Below are positions 1 through 7,144 of a stretch of DNA of 19,662 nt, one piece after another; the stretch's first letter is position 1, and each line of letters begins with the position of its first letter. The notes beneath the pieces were generated by a model that had not been told where the DNA came from, ran no database searches, and was given only the letters and a program-made list of their open reading frames with translations. The position numbers and the translations under genes were made by a program. Source of the DNA: an uncultured Oscillospiraceae bacterium (lineage in GTDB: Bacteria > Bacillota > Clostridia > Oscillospirales > Oscillospiraceae); the NCBI GenBank assembly GCA_910579725.1, contig CAJTUD010000052.1, positions 1-19,662 of the forward strand, read 5' to 3'.

Positions 1-255
1 ATCCTGAAAGTTTCCGGCAAGGCGGACAACAAAGCCGACGCGGAGCGCAAGATCAAGGCGGCGGTGGCCAACGCCAACCATGGCGCCAGCAAAATGTCCG
101 TGACCATCATGGGCACTGCCTCCCTGGTGGCCTCCCAATGCGTGGCCATGGTGGGCCTGGGGAAAATGTCCGGGAAATATTACATTGACCAGATCACCCA
201 CCACATCGGCGGCAGCGGATACAACATGGACCTGGACCTGTCCCTGGTGGAATGA
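1..255 (+). CDS. Phage tail protein, XkdQ/late-control-D-like, C-terminal end (partial)
   Basis: The frame is open from the first base to a TGA at 253-255, so about 84 residues of the C-terminus are present and the start lies outside the window. The tail of the protein has a lysine/alanine-rich helix, then a pattern of the type GKYYIDQITHHIGGSGYNM..L. This resembles the end of PBSX XkdQ-like and phage late-control gene D-like proteins, which form the hub of contractile tails under the spike. The next gene starts 15 bases downstream behind a purine-rich ribosome site, as expected in a late tail operon, and looks like a baseplate protein. The family call rests on recalled motif shape. Because the neighbour is truncated, this is probably part of a decayed prophage. 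It could belong to another tail or baseplate protein of a related contractile injection system. Confidence 0.6.
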   Translation: MLKVSGKADNKADAERKIKAAVANANHGASKMSVTIMGTASLVASQCVAMVGLGKMSGKYYIDQITHHIGGSGYNMDLDLSLVE

Positions 256-270
256 GGAGAGGAGGCGCAC

Positions 271-504
271 ATGGGAAACGAGATCCGGCTGGGCAAGGTT
301 TCAGCCGTGGACCACCCCGCCGGCATGGTGCGGGTGGTGTACCACGAAAAAGACGACGACGTGACCCGCATGATCCCCATTCTGTCCACGGTTTTTTCCG
401 GGGTTTACAGCATGCTTAAGAAAACAGCCGGATATCCTCTAGAGCGGCTGCCGGTCCCCGGTCAGACGTGTCCCATAGAGGAAAACTGCTTTTCCGCCAC
501 CTGA
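271..504 (+). pseudogene. Truncated phage baseplate assembly protein (gpV/XkdR-like N-terminus)
   Basis: An ATG at 271 sits five bases after GGAGAGGAGG and opens a 77-codon frame. Residues 1-39 follow the N-terminal OB-fold pattern of clostridial phage baseplate assembly protein V: an IRLGKVSAVD strand, then GMVRVVYHEKDDDVT and a short MIPIL strand. From about residue 40 (base 385) the sequence no longer looks like the family: no 'pxxGdxVlv' segment follows, the composition changes, and the frame ends at 502-504. Family members are normally well over 100 residues, so this reads as a deletion junction joining the phage gene to chromosomal DNA. The peptide may still be translated. Function of the remnant is unlikely, and no further tail genes follow. 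Confidence 0.6.
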
Positions 505-541
505 CGGCGGTTCTTTTCCTGATAATGCCCGAAACAGCATA

Positions 542-589
542 AAGGCCGGCGCAGCTGACACCATGCCGGCCTTCGTTATAAATATTTTT
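542..589. terminator. Rho-independent terminator, possibly bidirectional
   Basis: A perfect 9-bp stem (542-550 paired with 565-573, AAGGCCGGC/GCCGGCCTT) has a 14-base loop. On the plus strand a T-run lies at 584-589, about ten bases past the stem, which is weak for the phage remnant. On the minus strand the stem ends in CCTTT and lies 43 bases past the stop of the DUF3795 gene. The most likely role is to end the minus-strand XRE-lepA-DUF3795 transcript. Confidence 0.6.
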
Positions 590-616
590 TATGCCGCCGC
601 ACAACTGGCGAGGGAT

Positions 617-1165
617 TTATTTCTTTTTACGAAGCTTCAGCTGAAGGTTCTGCCGTTCCGCCGACTCCCTGAGCAGCTCAGCCGCGCAGGCAGCCCGCTC
701 TTTCAGCGGGGGTTGTTTCCACATGGGCTCCTTCGTCAACTGACGGACAATTCTCCGCAGCTCCGGCAGCTCCAGCAGATTTACCGCCGTATATAAAAAT
801 ATTTTCCGCCGCCCATCGTCGAAATGCGTAAGCAGGAGGTCCAGAATTTCGATTTTCTCACGCTGTCCAGCGTTATACGCCGACTCTCCAATCTCTTCGA
901 CCCGCTGCAAATCCGCATTCCGCCGCTGATGGGTAATAAAGGAGTCAAATTCATCAAACCCCAGGTACTTCTCGCAGGGATAGCAACTGCATCTGCTGCA
1001 ATACGCCGGTCCTTCGTGCTCCAGACTGCACCGCGCGAGCTTGCAGGACTGGTTCCCCTCTCCACCGCCGCAGCCGGGGCAGTACCCGCCCAAGCGCATA
1101 GGGCAGAGTCCGCAGTTCAGTCCGCAGAGGGACAGCAGCAGATTGTCACGGATAAATCCCTTCAT
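617..1165 (-). CDS. Cysteine-rich DUF3795-like protein
   Basis: This encodes 182 residues. I place the start at the ATG at 1165-1163, because reading further upstream only shadows lepA in another frame. The first 64 residues contain eleven cysteines (14, 18, 21, 29, 32, 41, 46, 56, 59, 61, 64) in a CxxxCxxC...CxxC...CxxCxC arrangement. That arrangement is typical of DUF3795-type zinc- or metal-binding domains of clostridia and archaea. The remainder is a charged helical region ending in a lysine/arginine-rich tail. No signal peptide or membrane segment is visible, so it is probably cytosolic. The lepA stop and this start are separated by one base (TGA-C-ATG), implying translational coupling. 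The biochemical role is unknown. The metal-binding idea rests only on the cysteine pattern. Confidence 0.8.
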   Translation of the reverse strand: MKGFIRDNLLLSLCGLNCGLCPMRLGGYCPGCGGGEGNQSCKLARCSLEHEGPAYCSRCSCYPCEKYLGFDEFDSFITHQRRNADLQRVEEIGESAYNAGQREKIEILDLLLTHFDDGRRKIFLYTAVNLLELPELRRIVRQLTKEPMWKQPPLKERAACAAELLRESAERQNLQLKLRKKK

Positions 1166-1166
1166 G

Positions 1167-2969
1167 TCACTCGTCCAGCTTGAGCACCGCCATGAATGCC
1201 TCTGTGGGCAGCTGTACTGTTCCCAGGTTCCGCATCTTCTTTTTGCCCTCTTTCTGCTTCTCCAGCAGCTTCTTTTTTCGGGTGATGTCGCCGCCATAGC
1301 ACTTGGCCAGCACGTCCTTGCGCATGGCCTTCACCGTCTCGCGGGCAATAATCCGGCCGCCGATAGCCGCCTGAATAGGCACCTCGAAAAGCTGGCGGGG
1401 AATGTTTTCCTTCAGCTTTTCGCACAGCCGCCGGGCCCTGGGATAGGCTTTGTCCCGGTGGACGATGAAGCTCAGCGCGTCCACCTGATCCCCGTTGAGC
1501 AGCAAGTCAACCTTCACCAGATCGCTCTCCCGGTAGTCTGATAGCTCGTAGTCCAGAGAGGCGTAGCCCTTGGTATGGGCCTTCAGGGTATCAAAAAAGT
1601 CGTAGATGATCTCGTTGAGGGGCATCTGATAGTGGAGCTCTACCAGGTGAGTGTCCAAATACTGCATATCTTTAAACTCTCCCCGGCGGTCCTGACACAG
1701 GGGCATGATGTTGCCCACATACTCGTTGGGAGAGATGATGGAAACCTTCACATAGGGCTCTTCCGCTGAGGCGATGACGCCGGGGTCTGGATAATTGTGC
1801 GGATTATCCACATTAACCACAGTGCCGTCAGTTTTCGTCACCTTGTAGATGACAGAGGGCAGAGTGGTGATAAGATCCAGATCAAACTCCCGCTCCAGCC
1901 TCTCCTGAATCACCTCCATATGGAGCATTCCAAGAAAGCCGCACCGGAAACCGAACCCCAGAGCCACAGAACTCTCGGGCTCAAAGGTCAGGGAGGCGTC
2001 GTTAAGCTGCAATTTTTCCAGCGCTTCCCGCAGATCCGGGTACTTGCTGCCATCCTCTGTGTATACGCCGCAGTAGACCATGGACTGGGCCTGCCGGTAG
2101 CCGGGGAGCGGTTCCGGCGCGGGGTTCTCCTGGCCGGTGATGGTATCGCCCACCTCGGTGTCCCGGACGTTCTTGATGGAGGCGGTGAGATAGCCTACCT
2201 GCCCTGCCTGCAGCTGGGTGCAGCTCTCATAGCCCAAAGGCCGCAGCAGGCCGCACTCCAGTACCTGATACTGAGCTCCGGAGGCCATCATTTTGATGGA
2301 CATTCCCTTTTTCAGGGTGCCGTCCATGATCCGGAAATAGACGATCACGCCCTTGTAGGCGTCGTAGTAGCTGTCGAAAATCAGCGCCCGCAGAGGAGCA
2401 CCGGGATCCCCGGCAGGCGCGGGGATGTTCTGCACCACGTCCTCCAGAACCGCGGGGATATTTAGTCCCACCTTGGCGGAAATTTCTGGCGCGTCCAGAG
2501 CAGGAATGCCGATGATGTCCTCAATTTCGTGCTTGACCCGCTCCGGGTCGGCGGCGGGCAGATCGATCTTGTTGATGACCGGACGGATCTCCAGATCGTT
2601 ATCCAAGGCCAGGTAGGTGTTGGCCAGAGTCTGGGCTTCGATGCCCTGGCTGGCGTCCACCACCAGTACGGCCCCTTCGCAGGCAGCCAGAGAGCGGCTG
2701 ACCTCGTAGTTGAAATCCACGTGGCCGGGTGTGTCTATGAGATTCAACGTGTACTCTCCGCCGTCCTGAGCCTGATAGTTGAGTGTGACAGCCCGGGCCT
2801 TGATGGTGATGCCTCGTTCCCGCTCCAGATCCATGTTGTCCAGCAGCTGGCTCTCCATCTCCCGCTCAGAGACGGCACCGCAGGCCTCCAGAAGACGGTC
2901 GGCAAGGGTGGACTTGCCGTGGTCAATATGGGCGATGATAGAAAAATTTCTGATTTTTGTCTGATCCAT
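1167..2969 (-). CDS. lepA: Elongation factor 4 (ribosome back-translocase LepA)
   Basis: This encodes 600 residues, the full length for the family. The GTPase motifs are plain: P-loop AHIDHGKST (13-21), RGITI switch I (52-56), DTPGH (79-83) and NKID (133-136). They are followed by EF-G-like domains and the LepA-specific C-terminus ending in KKKMRNLGTVQLPTEAF. LepA is a cytosolic translational GTPase that binds ribosomes, is reported to back-translocate or rescue stalled complexes, and affects 30S assembly. The ATG at 2969 follows an AGAGG-type site at good spacing. The XRE regulator gene lies 58 bases upstream on the same strand, with a 7-bp GC hairpin between them. The DUF3795 gene follows after one base. 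Nothing in the sequence looks damaged. Confidence 0.98.
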   Translation of the reverse strand: MDQTKIRNFSIIAHIDHGKSTLADRLLEACGAVSEREMESQLLDNMDLERERGITIKARAVTLNYQAQDGGEYTLNLIDTPGHVDFNYEVSRSLAACEGAVLVVDASQGIEAQTLANTYLALDNDLEIRPVINKIDLPAADPERVKHEIEDIIGIPALDAPEISAKVGLNIPAVLEDVVQNIPAPAGDPGAPLRALIFDSYYDAYKGVIVYFRIMDGTLKKGMSIKMMASGAQYQVLECGLLRPLGYESCTQLQAGQVGYLTASIKNVRDTEVGDTITGQENPAPEPLPGYRQAQSMVYCGVYTEDGSKYPDLREALEKLQLNDASLTFEPESSVALGFGFRCGFLGMLHMEVIQERLEREFDLDLITTLPSVIYKVTKTDGTVVNVDNPHNYPDPGVIASAEEPYVKVSIISPNEYVGNIMPLCQDRRGEFKDMQYLDTHLVELHYQMPLNEIIYDFFDTLKAHTKGYASLDYELSDYRESDLVKVDLLLNGDQVDALSFIVHRDKAYPRARRLCEKLKENIPRQLFEVPIQAAIGGRIIARETVKAMRKDVLAKCYGGDITRKKKLLEKQKEGKKKMRNLGTVQLPTEAFMAVLKLDE

Positions 2970-2991
2970 TTCCTTTACCTCTATGCGCCAA

Positions 2992-3021
2992 GCCGGCGCG
3001 AATTTGTTTCATAACGCCGGC
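2992..3021 (-). promoter_or_regulatory. Intercistronic hairpin between XRE gene and lepA
   Basis: A perfect 7-bp GC stem (2992-2998 with 3015-3021, GCCGGCG/CGCCGGC) encloses a 16-base AT-rich loop in the 58-base gap. There is no T-run on either side, so it is not a classical terminator. It may adjust relative expression or mRNA ends between the regulator and lepA. This role is inferred. Confidence 0.35.
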
Positions 3022-3027
3022 AGACGG

Positions 3028-3693
3028 TTATTCCTCCAGCTTTTTGATCCGCTCGTCCGCGCTGTGAAAAACCTGTGCCATGGACTGGGAATACCCCTGG
3101 TACTCTTCTGTCAGGGATTGGGCGTCCATGGGCGGATACTCTCCCCGGTATGCCTCCAGCGCCTTGGCGAATTGAATGCGGGAGAGCGTCATGTCTGCCG
3201 AAAGGACATCCATGTCAAAGCTGATGCGCCCGGTGGAAAAATAGCTCTCGTTTCCCCCGGCGGCCCGGTAGAGCTGCCGGAAAATCTGGTAGAGCGCTCC
3301 ACTGAGATACGCGCCCGCGTGAGCAACCGCGTCTTTGTTGTTGGTGCGGCCCAGCAGGTCAAACAGTACACTGGCGGTGTTGACAATCAGCTTCTTCTGG
3401 AACTTTGCCATGACGCTGCCCTTCAGGTCCTCCTTGGCCTCGCTGGCATCCGCCAGTTCCTCCGCCTCGATCACCGCTCCGTCCCGGCTGAGACTCCGTC
3501 CCAGCAGATAGTCCGCTGAAACATGGTAATAATCGCAGGCTTTGGTCACAAATGCCAGTCCCGGCTCCCGGATGCCGTTTTCGTAGTGACTCAGCAGCGC
3601 CTGACTGATGCCCAGCGCTGATGCCGCCTTTCTCTGGCTGATGCCCTTCTCCTGTCGGAGGAGGGATAAAACTCGTGAAAAATCCGCGTTCAT
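3028..3693 (-). CDS. XRE-family helix-turn-helix transcriptional regulator
   Basis: This encodes 221 residues from the ATG at 3693-3691, which follows GGTGGGAG by six bases. A longer in-frame reading would run back through the promoter, so it is rejected. Residues 5-66 form a Cro/C1-type HTH: LLRQEKGISQRKAASALG, then ISQALLSHYENGIREP, then the usual DYYHVSADYLLGR ending. The remaining 150 residues are helical and unassigned, probably a dimerisation or sensing domain. No protease or signal motif is seen. The promoter carries an 18-bp perfect palindrome overlapping its -10 region, so negative autoregulation is likely. It is the first gene of a lepA transcript. An older phage-repressor origin is possible, but the codon use matches the neighbours. 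Confidence 0.88.
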   Translation of the reverse strand: MNADFSRVLSLLRQEKGISQRKAASALGISQALLSHYENGIREPGLAFVTKACDYYHVSADYLLGRSLSRDGAVIEAEELADASEAKEDLKGSVMAKFQKKLIVNTASVLFDLLGRTNNKDAVAHAGAYLSGALYQIFRQLYRAAGGNESYFSTGRISFDMDVLSADMTLSRIQFAKALEAYRGEYPPMDAQSLTEEYQGYSQSMAQVFHSADERIKKLEE

Positions 3694-3757
3694 ATTGTTC
3701 TCCCACCCGATATCTTGTTCTCTTTTCCCCGCGCCAAAGGCACAATACGAGATGTAT

Positions 3758-3786
3758 AGTATACCAGCTGGTATACCGTTTGTAAA
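3758..3786 (-). promoter_or_regulatory. Promoter of the XRE regulator-lepA operon
   Basis: Reading the minus strand, -35 TTTACA (3786-3781) and -10 TATACT (3763-3758) are separated by exactly 17 bases. The expected start of transcription is about 60 bases before the ATG at 3693. The local sequence is AT-rich compared with the surrounding genes. Confidence 0.75.
3759..3776. promoter_or_regulatory. 18-bp palindromic operator overlapping the -10 box
   Basis: GTATACCAGCTGGTATAC is a perfect 18-bp palindrome covering five bases of the -10 box and most of the spacer of the XRE promoter. Its length and dyad symmetry suit binding by a Cro/C1-type dimer. Binding there would block RNA polymerase, so the encoded regulator probably represses itself and lepA. 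The palindrome is observed directly. The identity of the binder is inferred. Confidence 0.6.
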
Positions 3787-3883
3787 GAAGATTTCTGAAA
3801 ATTGTGCAGAATTTGTACCACATTGGCAAATGCGTTTCCGCCGCAGGCTCATCAAAGGCTGCCGCAGCGGTCCCATGAGGAAA

Positions 3884-3917
3884 AAGGAGGCTTCCCGGCA
3901 AGCCGGGAAGCCTCCTT
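3884..3917 (-). terminator. Strong Rho-independent terminator of the aminotransferase transcript
   Basis: A 16-bp GC-rich inverted repeat (3884-3899 with 3902-3917) follows the aminotransferase stop at 3932. On the minus strand it runs into TTTTTCCTC. The innermost pairs probably open to give a 4-6 base loop. It separates the aminotransferase block from the XRE-lepA promoter. Confidence 0.85.
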
Positions 3918-3931
3918 CCTCGTCTCAGAAA

Positions 3932-5122
3932 TTATCTCCTGTTGTACACCTCGATACCTTTGGCCAGCAGCTCCATGGCCCGTTCCAGATCCTTTTGCTT
4001 GAGCACATAAGCGATACGAATCTCATTGACGCCCATGCCCGGCGTAGCGTAGAAGGACTCGCCGGGAGCGAACATAACCGTGTCGCCGTTGTCGTCAAAA
4101 TCTGTCAGCAGCCATTTCTGGAACTCGTCGGCACTGTCTACCGGCAGCGCGGCCATCAGGTAGAAAGCCCCTCTGGGACACTCGCAGATAACTCCAGGGA
4201 TTTCCTTCAGTTTGGCCACCACCGTGTCCCGGCGGCGCTTGTACTCCTCCCGTACGGCGGCAAAATACTCCGGTCCCACGTCATACAGAGCGGCAGAAGC
4301 CACTTGATCCAGAGTTGCCACGGATAGCCTTGCCTGACAGTACTTGAGGGCCTCGCCCATCAGCTCCCGGTTCCGGCTGATGATGCATCCAATTCGGGCG
4401 CCGCAGGCGGAGAACCGCTTGGACACCGTGTCGATCACCACCACGTTTTCCGCCGCGCCGTCAAATTGCCCCAGAGATTGCAGGGGCTCCCCGGCGTATA
4501 CGAACTCCCGGTAGGCCTCGTCTCCGATAAGAAACAGACCGTGTTCCTTGGCCACGTCCACCATCATTCTCATTTCCTCCGGAGTGAGCACGTTTCCGGT
4601 GGGGTTGCCGGGATTGGTGCAGACGATGGCCCGGGTACGGGCATTGATCTCCGCCTCGATTTTGGCCCGGTCCGCATAGTGGTATCCCTCCTGTGGCGTG
4701 GTGTGGACAGGGTGAATCACTGCGCCGCAGGTGTTGACCATGGTGTTGTAATTGGGGTAAAAGGGCTCGGGGATCAGAACTTCATCTCCGTCGTCCAGAA
4801 TGCAGTTGAAAACGATTTGCAGCGCCTCGCTGCCTCCGGTGGTAATCAGGATATCGTCCTTTTCAAAATGCATCCCCAGGTTATCGTAGTATTTCTGAAT
4901 TGCCTGGATCAGCACTGGCATTCCCGGCGACTCCGCATATTCCAGCACCGGCAGCCGGAAATTCCTCACGGCTTCAAAATACTGGGCGGGGGTTTCGATG
5001 TCAGGCTGACCGATATTCAGATGATAGATTTTCTTTCCGGCCTCTTTGGCCGCCACCGCAAAGGGATGGAACTTCCGCATAGGGGAAAGACCGCATTTTT
5101 TGACCTTGCTGGAAAATTTCAT
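3932..5122 (-). CDS. Pyridoxal-phosphate-dependent aminotransferase, class I/II
   Basis: This encodes 396 residues from the ATG at 5122. It has a full fold-type I aminotransferase layout: substrate-binding N-terminus with HLNIGQPDIETP (34-45), GGSEA PLP-phosphate segment (96-100), NPGNPTG with Asn173, DEAY (201-204), and TVSKRFSACGARIG carrying the Schiff-base Lys235. It would transfer an amino group between an amino acid and a 2-oxoacid in the cytosol; the substrate cannot be read from the sequence. The start at 5122 has a GAGG site at good distance and aligns the N-terminus with family members before the SPMRK segment. An ATG at 5137, with GGGGGGAG only three bases before it, is a credible alternative adding five residues. 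It lies 83 bases downstream of the phosphohexomutase, probably cotranscribed. Confidence 0.92.
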   Translation of the reverse strand: MKFSSKVKKCGLSPMRKFHPFAVAAKEAGKKIYHLNIGQPDIETPAQYFEAVRNFRLPVLEYAESPGMPVLIQAIQKYYDNLGMHFEKDDILITTGGSEALQIVFNCILDDGDEVLIPEPFYPNYNTMVNTCGAVIHPVHTTPQEGYHYADRAKIEAEINARTRAIVCTNPGNPTGNVLTPEEMRMMVDVAKEHGLFLIGDEAYREFVYAGEPLQSLGQFDGAAENVVVIDTVSKRFSACGARIGCIISRNRELMGEALKYCQARLSVATLDQVASAALYDVGPEYFAAVREEYKRRRDTVVAKLKEIPGVICECPRGAFYLMAALPVDSADEFQKWLLTDFDDNGDTVMFAPGESFYATPGMGVNEIRIAYVLKQKDLERAMELLAKGIEVYNRR

Positions 5123-5205
5123 AAATTTATTCCTCATTTTCTCCCCCCATGGGGGAACTGGCCGCCGAAAAATCTGAGGCGCTCCGGCCAAAAGATAGAA
5201 TCATT

Positions 5206-6933
5206 CTATTTTTTGAGCGTCTCCACCCACTCGCCGTACTTCTTGATGTTCGCATCCCTTTCTGCTGCGTCCGCACCCTTGGTGAGAATGTAAACCTTGA
5301 TCTTTGGCTCCGTACCGGAGGGTCGGACAATAATGGAGGTGCCATCTGCAAGCTCAAAACGGAGAACATTGGAACCGGACAGCTCCATAGCGGTTTTTGC
5401 GCCGGTGACGCAGTCCACCACGCTGCCATCCGCGTAGTCCTTGAACTGAACCACCCCCACACCGGAGATTTCGGCAGGGGGAGCCTCCCGCAGGGACTTC
5501 ATCAGCTTTGCCATGTCCGCCAGACCGTCCAGACCGGGCATTACCAGATTGTGGGTCTTCTCACCATAGAAACCATGCTTTTCGCAGAGCGCCTGATAGG
5601 CGTCCAGCACCGTCATGCCCTTGGCGTAGTAATAGGCTGCCATCTCCGTGAGCAGAAGGGACGCAGTGACAGCGTCCTTATCCCGGACATAGTCGCCGAG
5701 CATGTAGCCATAGCTCTCCTCGTAAGAAAAGACCACTTTCCCTTCGCCGCTGCCCTCCAGGGCGTTTTTCTTCTCGGCGATAAACTTGAAGCCCGTGAAG
5801 GTGTCGTAGCAGGCCGCTGCGTAGCTTTCGGCCACCGTTCGGGCCATTTCCGTGGTGACGATGGTTTTCAGAGCGACCGGGTTGGAGGGCAGCTTGCCGG
5901 TGCGCTTCATGGCGTCCAGCATGTAATCAAGCAGCACCACACCGGTCTGGTTGCCGGTCATGACCTTGTACTCGCCGTCCTTGTCTCGGACCATGATGCC
6001 CACCCGGTCGCTGTCCGGGTCGGTGCCCAGGATAAAGTCCACATCATTGGCCCTGGCCAGCTCCACGGCCAGATAGAAACCCTCCGGATTCTCCGGGTTA
6101 GGAGACTTGACGGTGGGAAAATTTCCGTCGATGACCATCTGCCTGGGCTCACAGAGGAGATGCTTCACCCCGGCCCGGGTCAGGGCCTCGGGAACCAGCT
6201 TGTGGCCGCAGCCGTGGAAGGGGGTGTAAACCAGCTTGAAGCTGTCCGCCACGGAAGGAATGGCCTCCGCATCGATGGCCATGGCCATAACCTCTTTCAG
6301 GAAGGCTTCATCGGTTTCCTGTCCCATGACAGTGATCATGCCGGCCTGGACGGCCTCGTCGTAGGGCATGATCTTCACGCCGGTGAAGATATCGATCTTC
6401 TCCAGCTCCCGGGCGATGGCGTCGGCGTGCTGCGGCGGCAGCTGGGCCCCATCCTCCCAGTAGACCTTATAGCCGTTGTACTCCTTTGGATTGTGGCTGG
6501 CGGTGACGTTGATGCCCGCCTGACAGCCGTAGTGGCGTACGGCGAAGCTCAGCTCCGGAGTGGGGCGCAGAGACTCGAAGATGCGCACCTTGATTCCCGC
6601 GGCGGCGCAGACCTCAGCGGCGGCCCGGGCAAACTCCATACCGTGGAGGCGGCAGTCCATGCAGATGGCCACGCCCTTCTCCCTGGCTTTCTCTCCCTCT
6701 GCGCAGATGACGTTGGCAAAGCCCTGGGTGGCGTGGCGCACCACGTAGAGGTTCATATGGTGCAGCCCCATGGCCATGGTGCCGCGAAGGCCGGCGGTGC
6801 CGAACTCCAGAGGGCCATAGAACCGGCTCTCAATCTCCTTGGGATCGTCCTTGATGGCTTCCAGCTCGGCGTGCTCTTCGGGGGTCAGCACATCACTGCC
6901 CAGCCATTTCTGATATTCCTTCAAATAGTCCAT
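5206..6933 (-). CDS. Phospho-sugar mutase (phosphoglucomutase/phosphomannomutase)
   Basis: This encodes 575 residues, typical of the long PgcA-like alpha-phosphohexomutases of Firmicutes. Visible motifs are the catalytic phosphoserine loop TASHNP (144-149, Ser146), the metal loop DPDSDR (305-310), the sugar-binding EESYG (405-409) and the phosphate-binding RPSGTEP (537-543). The enzyme interconverts hexose 1- and 6-phosphates through a bisphosphate intermediate in the cytosol, feeding UDP-glucose and cell-envelope or glycogen synthesis. Glucose or mannose preference cannot be decided here. Of two nearby ATGs, the one at 6933 has AGGAGG ten bases upstream, whereas the one at 6942 nearly touches it, so 6933 is preferred. 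It is first in a minus-strand transcript with the aminotransferase and has a clear promoter. Confidence 0.95.
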   Translation of the reverse strand: MDYLKEYQKWLGSDVLTPEEHAELEAIKDDPKEIESRFYGPLEFGTAGLRGTMAMGLHHMNLYVVRHATQGFANVICAEGEKAREKGVAICMDCRLHGMEFARAAAEVCAAAGIKVRIFESLRPTPELSFAVRHYGCQAGINVTASHNPKEYNGYKVYWEDGAQLPPQHADAIARELEKIDIFTGVKIMPYDEAVQAGMITVMGQETDEAFLKEVMAMAIDAEAIPSVADSFKLVYTPFHGCGHKLVPEALTRAGVKHLLCEPRQMVIDGNFPTVKSPNPENPEGFYLAVELARANDVDFILGTDPDSDRVGIMVRDKDGEYKVMTGNQTGVVLLDYMLDAMKRTGKLPSNPVALKTIVTTEMARTVAESYAAACYDTFTGFKFIAEKKNALEGSGEGKVVFSYEESYGYMLGDYVRDKDAVTASLLLTEMAAYYYAKGMTVLDAYQALCEKHGFYGEKTHNLVMPGLDGLADMAKLMKSLREAPPAEISGVGVVQFKDYADGSVVDCVTGAKTAMELSGSNVLRFELADGTSIIVRPSGTEPKIKVYILTKGADAAERDANIKKYGEWVETLKK

Positions 6934-6979
6934 GAGAATCATTCCTCCTTCTCTTTTATGCGCGGCTGACGATAGGGTT

Positions 6980-7008
6980 ATTGTACCAAATTTTCTCTTC
7001 GGGTTCAA
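6980..7008 (-). promoter_or_regulatory. Promoter of the phospho-sugar mutase gene
   Basis: On the minus strand -35 TTGAAC (7008-7003) and -10 TACAAT (6985-6980) are 17 bases apart. Transcription would begin about 40 bases before the AGGAGG site. It is back to back with the promoter of the DUF512 gene. Confidence 0.78.
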
Positions 7009-7080
7009 GGGGAAGAGGCGGTTTTTCACAAATTACCCGGGCGGCCGCTTTTCTTTTGAAAAAAGATGTGGAATTTCATA

Positions 7081-7109
7081 TTGAAATGGGGGAGAATTTA
7101 CAGTATACT
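7081..7109 (+). promoter_or_regulatory. Promoter of the DUF512 gene
   Basis: -35 TTGAAA (7081-7086) and -10 TATACT (7104-7109) have a 17-base spacer. The start codon of the downstream gene lies 35 bases after the -10 box. The AT-rich stretch stands out from the GC-rich flanks. Confidence 0.8.
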
Positions 7110-7144
7110 CATAGAATACATCAAAGTGTATTCAGGAGGAGCGC

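Noticed and set aside
5195..5215. Small AT hairpin with a T-run over the phospho-sugar mutase stop codon
   Set aside because: It is only 6-7 A/T-rich pairs, with the T-run on the plus strand where no gene ends. It is too weak to call a terminator.
5149..6969. Very long open frame antisense to the phospho-sugar mutase (about 600 codons)
   Set aside because: It mirrors the strongly biased GC-rich codons of the real gene, has no ribosome site and resembles no protein family. Similar long antisense frames lie opposite lepA, the DUF512 gene, der and gpsA.
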